Below, in pieces: positions 55,230 to 63,744 of a stretch of 64,000 nucleotides of DNA. The notes under the pieces are model-generated. The model worked only from the letters and a program-made list of their open reading frames with translations. It was not told where the DNA came from and did no database searches. The stretch comes from Gelidibacter salicanalis (lineage in GTDB: Bacteria > Bacteroidota > Bacteroidia > Flavobacteriales > Flavobacteriaceae), in the NCBI RefSeq assembly GCF_007997285.1, contig NZ_VORX01000007.1, forward strand, positions 62,001 through 126,000. Reading direction: 5' to 3'. Every line of letters begins with the position of its first letter. Position 1 is the first letter of the stretch. The translations under genes were made by a program, and so were the position numbers.

Positions 55230-56063
55230 ATGGCAATCATCACATTAACTACTGATTTTGGAGAAAAGGACCATTTTGTAGGGGCCATAAAAGGATCCAT
55301 TTATAGCGAGTTGGAAGATGTAAAGATTGTTGATATCTCTCACGCCATCTCGCCTTTCAATGTTTTGGAAGCTGCATATATTATACAAAACGCTTACAAC
55401 AGTTTTCCTAAAGGCTCCATACACCTCATTGGAATTGATTCAGAACTAAATCCTGAAAACAAACATATAGCAGTTAAATTGAACGATCATTACTTTATCT
55501 GTGCCAATAATGGCATTATGAGTATGATTTGTAATGAAGTAACTCCTGAGAAAATTGTGGAAATCAACATTCACGATAAAATAGAGACTAATTTTCCTGT
55601 TTTGGACGTTTTTGTCAGAGTCGCTTGTCATATTGCCCGTGGCGGCACCTTAGAAGTTGTAGGGAAGATCATTCCAGAAATTAAGCCAATCAAAAATTTG
55701 AATCCGTTTGTAAATGAAGACAAAACTCAAATTATTGGCAGCGTCATCTATATTGATAATTATGGGAATGTAGTGACGAACATTCGTCGTAAGTTTTTTG
55801 AACTGACCCAAAAAGGACGGTTCTTTGAAGTATCAGCGCGCAGTTATAAGTTTAAGGAAATTCACAAAAAATATAGCGATATTGTCAATTATGACATGCC
55901 CGAAGAAGATCGGCAGGATGAAGGCCGCGGACTGGTGGTTTTCAATTCGTCCGATTATTTGGAAATCGCCATTTATAAAAGTGATTTAGCCACGGTGGGC
56001 AGCGCGTCGAGCCTTATGGGTCTGGAGATGCGGGACACGGTGACGGTGAATTTTTTGAAGTAG
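55230..56063 (+). CDS. SAM hydrolase (SAM hydroxide adenosyltransferase, DUF62)
   Basis: 277 residues. The fluorinase/DUF62 fold: TLTTDFGEKDHFVGAIKG at 5-22, DISHAISPFNVLEAAY near 38, a CANNGIMSMI segment near 90, NVVTNIRRKFFEL near 178 and GSASSLMGLEMRDTVTV at the C-terminus. Most members hydrolyse SAM to adenosine and methionine. It is followed by a repeat array and then by a small monooxygenase-like gene. Confidence 0.9.
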   Translation: MAIITLTTDFGEKDHFVGAIKGSIYSELEDVKIVDISHAISPFNVLEAAYIIQNAYNSFPKGSIHLIGIDSELNPENKHIAVKLNDHYFICANNGIMSMICNEVTPEKIVEINIHDKIETNFPVLDVFVRVACHIARGGTLEVVGKIIPEIKPIKNLNPFVNEDKTQIIGSVIYIDNYGNVVTNIRRKFFELTQKGRFFEVSARSYKFKEIHKKYSDIVNYDMPEEDRQDEGRGLVVFNSSDYLEIAIYKSDLATVGSASSLMGLEMRDTVTVNFLK

Positions 56064-56071
56064 CCGGATTT

Positions 56072-56187
56072 GATTGATAATTGAGGATTGTTGATTTGTG
56101 ATTGATGAATGACTGATTATTGAGGACTGAGGACTGAGGACTGAAAACTGAAAACTGAAGACTGAAAACTGCAAACTGAAGACTCAC
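56072..56187 (+). repeat. 7-bp-period array, locus D
   Basis: First GATTGAT, AATTGAG, GATTGTT, GATTTGT, GATTGAT; after a 4-base phase slip (56107-56110) GACTGAT, TATTGAG, GACTGAG twice, GACTGAA, AACTGAA twice, GACTGAA, AACTGCA, AACTGAA, GACTCAC. It starts eight bases after the SAM hydrolase stop codon. About 16 units. Confidence 0.75.
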
Positions 56188-56216
56188 TATTTCAAACTTA
56201 ATACTAAGAAAAAAAA

Positions 56217-56513
56217 ATGTTTATACGAATTGTGAAAATGAGTTTTGAACCTTCAAAAATTGAAGCGTTTTTAGAATATTTTGAAACTAAAAAAATGCTA
56301 ATTAGAGGATTTGAAGGCTGTAATTTTTTAGAACTCTATAGAGACAAGCAGAACACCAACATTTTTTTCACCTATAGTTATTGGAATGCGGAATCGGATT
56401 TGGAAAACTACAGAAATTCTGATCTCTTTAAAAGTGTTTGGGCTACTACCAAGCAGTCTTTTAATGACAAACCAGAAGCGTGGAGCGTTGATAAAATAGT
56501 ATCACTTAAATAA
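56217..56513 (+). CDS. Antibiotic-biosynthesis-monooxygenase-like (ABM) domain protein
   Basis: 98 residues, a single dimeric alpha-beta barrel domain: FIRIVKMSF, an FLELYRD strand near 43, IFFTYSYWNAESDLENY near 53 and a C-terminal W-containing strand. Similar to quinol-monooxygenase-type or stress ABM proteins; substrate unknown. It precedes gldF by 16 bases. A cotranscript is possible but no function in gliding is known. Confidence 0.8.
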   Translation: MFIRIVKMSFEPSKIEAFLEYFETKKMLIRGFEGCNFLELYRDKQNTNIFFTYSYWNAESDLENYRNSDLFKSVWATTKQSFNDKPEAWSVDKIVSLK

Positions 56514-56529
56514 TTTACAACAGATATAC

Positions 56530-57240
56530 ATGTTTGCAATACTTAAAAAAGAAATCAATTCCTTCTTTGCGTCTCCAATAGGCTACTTGGTCATCGGGTT
56601 ATTTTTGGTACTTAATGGTCTCTTTTTATGGCTTTTTAAAGGTGATTTTAACATCTTAGAAAGTGGCTTTGCTGAATTAACTCCGTTTTTTCTTTTAGCG
56701 CCTTGGATCTTAGTCTTTCTGGTGCCTGCCGTTACCATGCGCAGCTTTTCTGATGAAAAAAAGCAAGGCACCTTAGAGCTGTTGGTAACCAAACCACTCT
56801 CCCATTTAGAAATTGTATTAGGAAAATATATGGGCGCATTGGTGTTGATTATTTTTGCCTTACTGCCCACCTTACTGTATATCCTTGCGCTCGACAATTT
56901 AAAAATGCCTGCAAATGATTTAGATTACGGGAGCATCATGGGTTCTTACCTTGGTCTGTTCTTCTTAGTGGCGGCTTATACTGCCATCGGGCTATTCGCT
57001 TCTACCCTTTCAGACAACCAAATAGTGGCTTTTTTAAGTGCCGTATTTCTCTGCTTTTTCTTTTACTTCGGGTTTGAAGGATTGTCCAATTTAAGCGCTT
57101 GGCCTTTAGAAACCTTAGGAATGGAAGCCCATTATAACAGTATCAGCCGAGGCGTTTTAGATACTAGAGATCTTCTTTTCTTTGTTAGCATTTCCGTCTT
57201 TTTTATTGCTTTGACCCAATTCAACATCCAAAAAAAATAA
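56530..57240 (+). CDS. gldF: Gliding-motility ABC transporter permease GldF
   Basis: 236 residues with six membrane helices of the ABC-2 type. It shows FAILKKEINSFFASPIGYLVIGLFL at the N-terminus (an amphipathic helix then the first helix), TMRSFSDEKKQGTLELLVTKPLSH near 72-95 (the conserved EEKxxGTxELLLT-type loop) and a final helix near the C-terminus. With GldG and the GldA ATPase (not in this window) it forms the ABC transporter of the gliding machinery. Gene order gldF then gldG is the flavobacterial one, with an extra gene between. Confidence 0.93.
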   Translation: MFAILKKEINSFFASPIGYLVIGLFLVLNGLFLWLFKGDFNILESGFAELTPFFLLAPWILVFLVPAVTMRSFSDEKKQGTLELLVTKPLSHLEIVLGKYMGALVLIIFALLPTLLYILALDNLKMPANDLDYGSIMGSYLGLFFLVAAYTAIGLFASTLSDNQIVAFLSAVFLCFFFYFGFEGLSNLSAWPLETLGMEAHYNSISRGVLDTRDLLFFVSISVFFIALTQFNIQKK

Positions 57241-57241
57241 T

Positions 57242-57736
57242 ATGATCATCACGCCATTCCTTGTTGTCCTTTTAATTATTGTATTTGTTCTGACCTATAT
57301 GTTTGTGAATACAATTGATAAGCGCCAATGGATCACCATTCCGTTGAGCCTCATTTTAACGCCGTTCATTTATTTTTACGCGTTTTATCCGTTGATTAAT
57401 ATTTTTAGCAGCTATCATCACGAAAAATATTTCGATTCAGAAGTTTGGCATAAAAACCCGTCTTTTCGTTATGAAATGTACGATAATATCACTGATACCG
57501 ATACTTTAGTTGGCGTTTCTAAGCCACAGATTAAAGAACTTTTAGGAACCTATGAGTGGCTAACTTGGGATGACGCCAAAAAAGGACATGATGAAAACCG
57601 ATGGAATTACGGTCTTGGAATTTTACCTGGTGCCTTTAATAGCAAATCTGAAGCGATGGAAGTGGTATTTACTAATGACACCGTCAGCCAAATAAACACC
57701 TATAAAATTACCCTCAAAGTAGATGCTAAAAAATAA
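57242..57736 (+). CDS. BamE-like membrane-anchored protein between gldF and gldG
   Basis: 164 residues. Two N-terminal membrane helices (IITPFLVVLLIIVFVLTYMF and TIPLSLILTPFIYFYAFYPL) precede a periplasmic C-terminal domain. That domain contains LVGVSKPQIKELLG, a segment of the BamE/SmpA/OmlA type (LIGKSKxEVxxLLG), then YGLGILPGAFNSKSEAMEVVF. It starts two bases after the gldF stop and overlaps gldG by 14 bases, so it is in the operon. Function unknown; a role beside GldF/GldG is inferred from position only. Confidence 0.8.
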   Translation: MIITPFLVVLLIIVFVLTYMFVNTIDKRQWITIPLSLILTPFIYFYAFYPLINIFSSYHHEKYFDSEVWHKNPSFRYEMYDNITDTDTLVGVSKPQIKELLGTYEWLTWDDAKKGHDENRWNYGLGILPGAFNSKSEAMEVVFTNDTVSQINTYKITLKVDAKK

Positions 57737-59393
57737 ATCAAATCTGATTAAAATTGTTGTTTTCTTTGTGGCGCTTCTCGCTCTTAATTGGCTAGGCACA
57801 AAGGTGTATCAACGTTTTGACCTCACCCAAAACAAGAGATACACGTTATCTCAGTCCGCTTTGGCTACGGTAGACGGGGTAAAGTCACCCATAATTGTCG
57901 ATGTGTTTTTGGAAGGGAATTTCCCATCTGAATTTAGACGCTTAAGGAATGAAACGAAGCAATTGTTAGCCGAGTTTGCCTTAAACAACGATCAGATTAT
58001 TGTGAATTTCATCAATCCGCTAGAAGATGAGCAATCGCGTGATGCCAATATTGAGCAGTTGGTGCAACGCGGATTGGCACCTTTGCAACTCAGCGTGAAT
58101 AGTAATGGCAAAACTTCACAAGAATTGATTTTTCCGTGGGCTTTGGCGAGCTATAATGACCAAACTGTAAAAATTCCGCTGATTAAGAATCAGATAGGCG
58201 CTTCACAACAAGAACTGGTTACCAATTCCGTTCAACATTTAGAATATGCCTTTGCGGAAGGCTTTCAAAAATTGGTAACCCCAAAGAGTAAAAAGATCGC
58301 TATCTTAAAAGGGAATGGTCAATTAGGCGACGCGTATATCGCCGATTTTCTCCAAACTATAAAAGAGCATTACTTTCTGGCGCCGTTTACTTTAGACAGT
58401 GTTGCTACGAATGCAGAAGGCACGTTACATAAATTGAAGGCATTTGATTTGATCATATCTGCAAAACCAACCCAAGCCTTTACAGAAGAGGAAAAATTGG
58501 TTTTGGACCAGTACACCATGAACGGTGGCAAAAGTTTATGGCTTACGGAAAGTATCCTAATGGATAAAGACAGCCTGTACAATGAAGAAGGTCGTGGTAT
58601 TGCCATGAGAAATGAGCTCAATTTAAATGACTTCTTCTTCTCCTATGGCGTGCGTATCAATCCAGTTATTGTGAACGACCTGTACTCCGCTCCTATCACT
58701 ATTGCTATGGGCGAAGGCAGCAATGCGCAATTTCAACCTTTAAAATGGCCCTATTCGCCATTAGCAGCTGGCAATCCGAAACACCCTATTACAAGCAATT
58801 TAAATTTGGTGAAATTTGACTTTGCGAGCCAATTGGACACTTTAAAGAGTAGTACCAAAAAAACGATCCTTTTACAAAGTTCTAAATTGACAAAACTGGA
58901 AGGGGTGCCCAAGGAAATTTCTTTAGAAATTGTCACTCAAGATCAAGACCCTGCCTCCTTTACCAAAGGCCCGCAAACCTTGGCGGTGTTGTTGGAAGGC
59001 CAATTTACATCGGCTTACGAAAATCGGATCAAACCTTTTAAAATGGCAGCGCACAAAGACAGCAGCCCCCAGACCAAAATGATTGTAATTGCAGATGGTG
59101 ATGTAATTAAAAATGACGTTATCAAAAACAAACCTCAAGAATTAGGTTTTGACCGTTGGACGGGTCAAAGTTTTGGCAACAAAGAGTTTTTAGTCAATGC
59201 CGTAAATTATCTTTTAAACGATGACGGATTGTTGGATGTCCGCACCAAAGATATCAAAATCGCCTTTTTAGATGCGGAAGCAACAGCAGACCATAAAACG
59301 CAATGGCAATTGATTACAATCGCACTACCTTTAGTGCTTCTGGCTATTTTTGGAGTCGTCTTCAACTATATCCGACGTAAGAAATACGCTTAG
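57723..59393 (+). CDS. gldG: Gliding-motility ABC transporter substrate-binding-like subunit GldG
   Basis: 556 residues. An N-terminal membrane helix (LIKIVVFFVALLALNWLG) is followed by a large periplasmic IFT52/GldG-type domain (KRYTLSQSALATVDGVKSPIIVDVFLEG near 38, VIADGDVIKND near 459) and a C-terminal anchor helix (LITIALPLVLLAIFGVVFNYI). It overlaps the BamE-like gene. GldG partners GldF and GldA in gliding and type IX related functions. Confidence 0.93.
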   Translation: MLKNKSNLIKIVVFFVALLALNWLGTKVYQRFDLTQNKRYTLSQSALATVDGVKSPIIVDVFLEGNFPSEFRRLRNETKQLLAEFALNNDQIIVNFINPLEDEQSRDANIEQLVQRGLAPLQLSVNSNGKTSQELIFPWALASYNDQTVKIPLIKNQIGASQQELVTNSVQHLEYAFAEGFQKLVTPKSKKIAILKGNGQLGDAYIADFLQTIKEHYFLAPFTLDSVATNAEGTLHKLKAFDLIISAKPTQAFTEEEKLVLDQYTMNGGKSLWLTESILMDKDSLYNEEGRGIAMRNELNLNDFFFSYGVRINPVIVNDLYSAPITIAMGEGSNAQFQPLKWPYSPLAAGNPKHPITSNLNLVKFDFASQLDTLKSSTKKTILLQSSKLTKLEGVPKEISLEIVTQDQDPASFTKGPQTLAVLLEGQFTSAYENRIKPFKMAAHKDSSPQTKMIVIADGDVIKNDVIKNKPQELGFDRWTGQSFGNKEFLVNAVNYLLNDDGLLDVRTKDIKIAFLDAEATADHKTQWQLITIALPLVLLAIFGVVFNYIRRKKYA

Positions 59394-59580
59394 TATTACA
59401 TCTTGTTAAGCTGTCGAATATTAGTGAATGGACCTGATTAGTTTTAAAAATGAAGTCCGAATATTTACTGTTTTTATTGCCAATAATTGCTTCAAAAAAA
59501 TGCCATTAAAGGGCCAAACATATGCACAAACTGTTAATAAAATTGTATAAGTTAGCCCTACGAGTATCAGTTTAAACAAA

Positions 59581-59588
59581 TATATTTG
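59581..59588 (+). promoter_or_regulatory. Putative -7 promoter element of dnaN
   Basis: TATATTTG, exact TAnnTTTG match, 37 bases before the dnaN start codon. No good -33 element. The remaining 59394-59580 gap shows nothing else. Confidence 0.45.
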
Positions 59589-59625
59589 CTTTGTCTAATA
59601 TCTAACATACAAAATAAACACATAC

Positions 59626-60744
59626 ATGAAGTTTATCGTATCAAGTACCTATTTACTCAAACAATTGCAAGTGTTGGGAGGGGTCATCAACAACTCAAAC
59701 ACCTTACCTATCTTGGATAATTTCCTGTTTGAATTGAATGATTCAAAACTCACCGTTTCTGCAAGTGATTTAGAGACCACAATGTCTTCAATAATTGATG
59801 TTGAAAGTACAAGTGTTGGAAGCATCGCCTTGCCGGCACGTTTGTTATTGGACACTCTTAAAACGTTTCCAGAGCAACCACTAACCTTTGTGGTTGAAGA
59901 TAATAATACTGTTGAAATCAGCTCTAACCACGGTAAATATGCCTTGGCTTATGTAGATGGCAACGAATTTCCTAAAGCAGTCGCGTTAGAAGATCCTAGT
60001 ACTACTATGGTCATGGGTGATATTTTAGCGACAGCAATCAGTAAAACCATTTTTGCTGCAGGTAATGACGATTTACGTCCGGTGATGAGTGGCGTCTTTT
60101 TTCAATTCTCTACAGAAGGATTAACCTTTGTGGCAACAGATGCTCATAAATTGGTAAAATATACGCGTGAGGACGTTACCGCTAATCAGGTAGCCGAGTT
60201 CATCATGCCTAAAAAACCTTTAAATTTATTAAAGGGAATATTAGCAGGAAATGATGATGCGGTGACTATTGAATATAACGATTCCAATGCGAAATTCACG
60301 TTTGAAAACTCGGTATTGGTGTGTCGCCTTATTGACGGAAAATATCCTAACTACGAGGCGGTAATTCCTAAGGAGAATCCTAATAAATTGACCATTGACA
60401 GAAATCAATTTTTGAATTCTGTTAAGCGTGTGAGTATTTTCTCCAATAAAACCACACATCAGATCCGTTTAAAAATTGCGGGTGCTGAATTAAATATTTC
60501 TGCAGAAGATATTGATTACAGCAATAAGGCAGAAGAACGTCTCACTTGCGATTACCAAGGTGACGACATGCAAATTGGCTTCAATTCGCGCTTCTTAACA
60601 GAAATGTTGAACAATCTTGGTGCTAGTGAAGTACAATTAGAAATGAGTTTACCAAACCGCGCTGGAATTTTGACTCCTATTGATGGTTTAGATGAAGGTG
60701 AGCGCGTAACTATGCTAGTAATGCCAGTAATGTTAAATAATTAG
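59626..60744 (+). CDS. dnaN: DNA polymerase III beta subunit (sliding clamp)
   Basis: 372 residues with the three repeated clamp domains: KFIVSSTYLLKQLQVLGGVINNSNTLPILDNFLFEL at 2-37 (key LPIL), a middle MSGVFFQF...VATDAHKL near 155 (the strongly conserved TDxHRL-type motif), and a C-terminal MLNNLGASEVQLEMSLPNRAGILTPID near 330 (peptide-binding pocket residues ending in VMPVMLNN). Housekeeping; dnaA is not in this window. An intrinsic terminator follows. Confidence 0.96.
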   Translation: MKFIVSSTYLLKQLQVLGGVINNSNTLPILDNFLFELNDSKLTVSASDLETTMSSIIDVESTSVGSIALPARLLLDTLKTFPEQPLTFVVEDNNTVEISSNHGKYALAYVDGNEFPKAVALEDPSTTMVMGDILATAISKTIFAAGNDDLRPVMSGVFFQFSTEGLTFVATDAHKLVKYTREDVTANQVAEFIMPKKPLNLLKGILAGNDDAVTIEYNDSNAKFTFENSVLVCRLIDGKYPNYEAVIPKENPNKLTIDRNQFLNSVKRVSIFSNKTTHQIRLKIAGAELNISAEDIDYSNKAEERLTCDYQGDDMQIGFNSRFLTEMLNNLGASEVQLEMSLPNRAGILTPIDGLDEGERVTMLVMPVMLNN

Positions 60745-60762
60745 AACCACCTTATTTTATAT

Positions 60763-60796
60763 AAAAAACGCCTACTCCAATACAGTAGGCGTTTTT
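60763..60796 (+). terminator. Terminator after dnaN
   Basis: AAAAAACGCCTACT-loop-AGTAGGCGTTTTT, a perfect GC-containing stem with T-tract. MITE copy 2 begins 21 bases later. Confidence 0.85.
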
Positions 60797-60810
60797 GCTT
60801 TATTTAATGA

Positions 60811-61049
60811 TTGTTAATCATTGTTGTCCGATAAAGAATCAAGACCGCTGCGCTGTTAGAATAAAGAATTAAGACTTGTTTGCAACTAACTGACAAACAA
60901 CGATCATTTAAATTAAAATCGCACATTCCCTCTCGGTAGAAACAGTTTCTAAAATGCAAGGTCTCATTTCGGAAATCTTCTAATCTCCCTTGCTTTAAAT
61001 GAGTTTGTTAATTTATTATTTATTTTTATCCGACACTAATGATTGTTAA
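60811..61049. mobile_element. MITE-like non-autonomous element, copy 2 (225 bp plus 7-bp target duplications)
   Basis: The element runs from 60818 to 61042, flanked by TTGTTAA at 60811-60817 and again at 61043-61049. It has the same ends and length as copy 1 and differs at only a few bases (about four in what I compared). The right target duplication contains the stop codon of the DUF4870 gene (61046-61048, minus strand). Confidence 0.85.
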
Positions 61050-61384
61050 TTAATAAAATTAAAAGATAAAGGGTATTTTGTTGGTTCGCCATTGCTCGCT
61101 TTAATGGCATTTAAAATAGGAAATACAATGGAAAAAAGTCCCAAAACTAGAAAGCCGATGAGTCCTATTCCACAAAATAAGATTAGCGGAACGCAAATAA
61201 TACAATAGATGATTAAGCTCAATTGAAAATTGATAATCTGCTTTCCGTGTGCGTCCATCTCGTAGACTTTTTCTTTTTGGGTGAGCCAAATAATTAAGGG
61301 CAGAATTAAACTTCCAAACCCAGCAACAAGGGTTACCAATTGACTTAAATGCGTAATAACGAGTAATTGTCGGTCTTCTCTCAT
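61046..61384 (-). CDS. DUF4870 membrane protein
   Basis: 112 residues with three to four membrane helices, fitting DUF4870: LVITHLSQLVTLVAGFGSLILPLIIWLTQKE near 8-38, EMDAHGKQIINFQLSLIIYCIICVPLILF near 42-70 and a closing helix, then a short tail NGEPTKYP. Function unknown. Its 3' end is bounded by a MITE that appears to have inserted exactly at its stop codon without changing it. Confidence 0.85.
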   Translation of the reverse strand: MREDRQLLVITHLSQLVTLVAGFGSLILPLIIWLTQKEKVYEMDAHGKQIINFQLSLIIYCIICVPLILFCGIGLIGFLVLGLFSIVFPILNAIKASNGEPTKYPLSFNFIN

Positions 61385-61449
61385 GGTGATTATTTTTTGA
61401 TGATTGATGTGCCTATATGACGTACAACCCTCAAAAAAGTTACAATACC

Positions 61450-63738
61450 TTAAAAGTGATAGTTCAATGTAAAGCCACCGTAATAGTTTCTTGGATTTCC
61501 TGGGTAATAATAGCGCGGTTCAGAATTGTTAAATCCTGTAGCATTAATGAGAATTGAAGATGCGTATGCCGTATCAGCCAAGTTATTAACACCAAAATTC
61601 ACTTTGTAATTCAATGACTTTACTAATCTACCCGTATAATGCAGCTTTAAATTCAATACACTGTAGGCGTCACTAAACAGACTATTGGCATCGTTCATTG
61701 GCATTTCTCCTACATATAAATGGTTTACAAACAAGGCCAGTTGCTGCAGTTTAAAAGCGATTCCGGAAGCTACTGTTATATTCGGAACGCCCGTGAGCGC
61801 TTTACCTGAATAGTCGACATCTTCGTTTATAAATTCTTTAAACTCGTGCCAGTTAAAGGCCGCATTGACAAATGGCGACACGCTAAAGTCTTTTGACACT
61901 GAAAAGTTGACATCGGTTGACACTTCCAAACCTTGGTGTAAAGTCCGTCCTGCATTTCTTCCAATATATTGATCGTCTCCTACGCATTGGGCTACCAATA
62001 AATCCTTGATATCTAAAATATAATAAGAGGCTAAGACGTGTAAACGGCGGTTAAAAAAGTAGGCTTCCGTACCCAATTCATAATTAAAGCCTTTTTCGGG
62101 AGCTATTTCAGGATTGACCAGGCCTTCCGGAGTTAAAGTCTCTTCTAAACTCGGATAATTAAAGCCATAACTCACATTCGCAAAGAGTTGTTGCTGCGGG
62201 ATAAACTGATAGGAGAGATTGATATTGGGGGCCACAATGGGATCAAAACTTCTAGAAGCAGTGGTATTGGTATCGGATAAATTGAAGGTGTCTTTATAAT
62301 CGTAGGTGGCTTTATTGTAATTCACTCCAAACTGAATATTCAATTTTTCTACTACGGGCAAGGTCAAGCTAGAAAATAAATTGATCTTTTTCCTCTGCTC
62401 TTCGTTTTTATTCAATAGGTCACCTTCCAAACTGCCATTTCCATTGTTGCTGGCGTACAGATTCTCAATGGTGCTCCATTGATAGTCATCTTTAAAAAGT
62501 TCAGTACCAAAATCCCAAGTTGCTGGTCGTCCTAAAAATTTAAACGTGTTTGTAAAAACAGAGCGCAACCCAACACCCTCAGTAGTCTCATCTAGAATAT
62601 TAAAAGGTCTAGGCTCATAATGATCTGTATAGGTATAAAATATGCTTGTGGTGTTTTCAAAAGAGTTAGAGAATTTATGCTGGAGACTCAATCCGGCTAA
62701 ATTTTGTTTGTCTGCTTCATAACCTTGAGCTTTAGACCAAGTAAAAGCTGCTTTCGATGGGTTTTCCATGAAATCAGTCTTTCCAATGGAACTCGGAATT
62801 TGTGCTTCATAATTGGTATGATTAAGCACGATAGACAATTGAGTTTTGTCGTTTATTTTATAACTGGAATTTACAAAATAGGAGTTTTTATTATATTGAC
62901 TGTTATCGCGATAGCCATCTAACTCTAAGTGATCATAGGCTACATGCAGGGTGATGTTTTTATCAGAATAGTCAGCTGACATGCTGTTTTTAAACAGTCC
63001 GTAAGAGCCTACTGTAATGCTGTTTTTAACCGAAAGTCCTTGCGTTTTGGCATTTTTGGAATTCAACAATATCGTTCCGCCCAAATTGGTGCCGTACAAA
63101 GTTGCTTTTGGACCTTTGATAACTTCAACAGATTGTAAATCTTCAGCGTCATAAATATCAAAAGCGGTTTCGCCCACCCCATTGGTAATGGGAATCCCAT
63201 TAAAATAGGCCTTAATTTTATTGGTGCCGTAGAGTGTCCGCGACCCCACGCCCCTTATGGTAATTCGATTGGTGTTAATGGCGCCGCTTTGTATATAAAC
63301 GCCGGCAGTTTGATTTATGGCATCTACCAGCGCCACCGGACTTTGCTGATCTATGGCTGCATTCGTAATAAATTGCGTTGGAATAATGACCTCACTCTTG
63401 GTTTCTGAAGGCGCCATGACCACCACAGTACTGAGTTCTTCGGTCGGAATTAACTGTTTGAGAAAAAAGGTTTGCTCAAGTTCAGTAAACTGAAAGGTTT
63501 CGGTTTGATATTTAGGATGCTCCAAACGAATCTGTAACGGCAGACGCAACTCCGTTGGTATATAAAACACACCTTCACTATTGGTTTTTGAAATTATCTG
63601 ATTTTCATAAATAACAACCACCTCTGGGATGGGACCCTGTCGTTCAGATACGACGACGCCCCTTAATTGTTGTGCTTGTAATACATTAAAAAAAACGGTT
63701 ATGAAGAACATAACCGCTTGTAGCTTAAAAAATTTCAT
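61450..63738 (-). CDS. TonB-dependent outer-membrane receptor (FecA/siderophore-like)
   Basis: 762 residues. A signal peptide (FKLQAVMFFITVFFNVLQAQ), a CarboxypepD-reg-like domain (LRGVVVSERQGPIPEVVV), the plug (AIDQQSPVALVDAINQTAGVYIQSG near 132, then RITIRGVGSRTLYGTNKIKAYFNGIPI; key residues ITIRG and NGIP) and a 22-strand-type barrel ending in FTLNYHF, which has the terminal aromatic residue. The plug sequence is like that of siderophore or metal-complex receptors. It is six bases downstream of a dehydrogenase gene, so the two are cotranscribed. The substrate is inferred, not shown. Confidence 0.9.
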   Translation of the reverse strand: MKFFKLQAVMFFITVFFNVLQAQQLRGVVVSERQGPIPEVVVIYENQIISKTNSEGVFYIPTELRLPLQIRLEHPKYQTETFQFTELEQTFFLKQLIPTEELSTVVVMAPSETKSEVIIPTQFITNAAIDQQSPVALVDAINQTAGVYIQSGAINTNRITIRGVGSRTLYGTNKIKAYFNGIPITNGVGETAFDIYDAEDLQSVEVIKGPKATLYGTNLGGTILLNSKNAKTQGLSVKNSITVGSYGLFKNSMSADYSDKNITLHVAYDHLELDGYRDNSQYNKNSYFVNSSYKINDKTQLSIVLNHTNYEAQIPSSIGKTDFMENPSKAAFTWSKAQGYEADKQNLAGLSLQHKFSNSFENTTSIFYTYTDHYEPRPFNILDETTEGVGLRSVFTNTFKFLGRPATWDFGTELFKDDYQWSTIENLYASNNGNGSLEGDLLNKNEEQRKKINLFSSLTLPVVEKLNIQFGVNYNKATYDYKDTFNLSDTNTTASRSFDPIVAPNINLSYQFIPQQQLFANVSYGFNYPSLEETLTPEGLVNPEIAPEKGFNYELGTEAYFFNRRLHVLASYYILDIKDLLVAQCVGDDQYIGRNAGRTLHQGLEVSTDVNFSVSKDFSVSPFVNAAFNWHEFKEFINEDVDYSGKALTGVPNITVASGIAFKLQQLALFVNHLYVGEMPMNDANSLFSDAYSVLNLKLHYTGRLVKSLNYKVNFGVNNLADTAYASSILINATGFNNSEPRYYYPGNPRNYYGGFTLNYHF

Positions 63739-63744
63739 CTTTTT

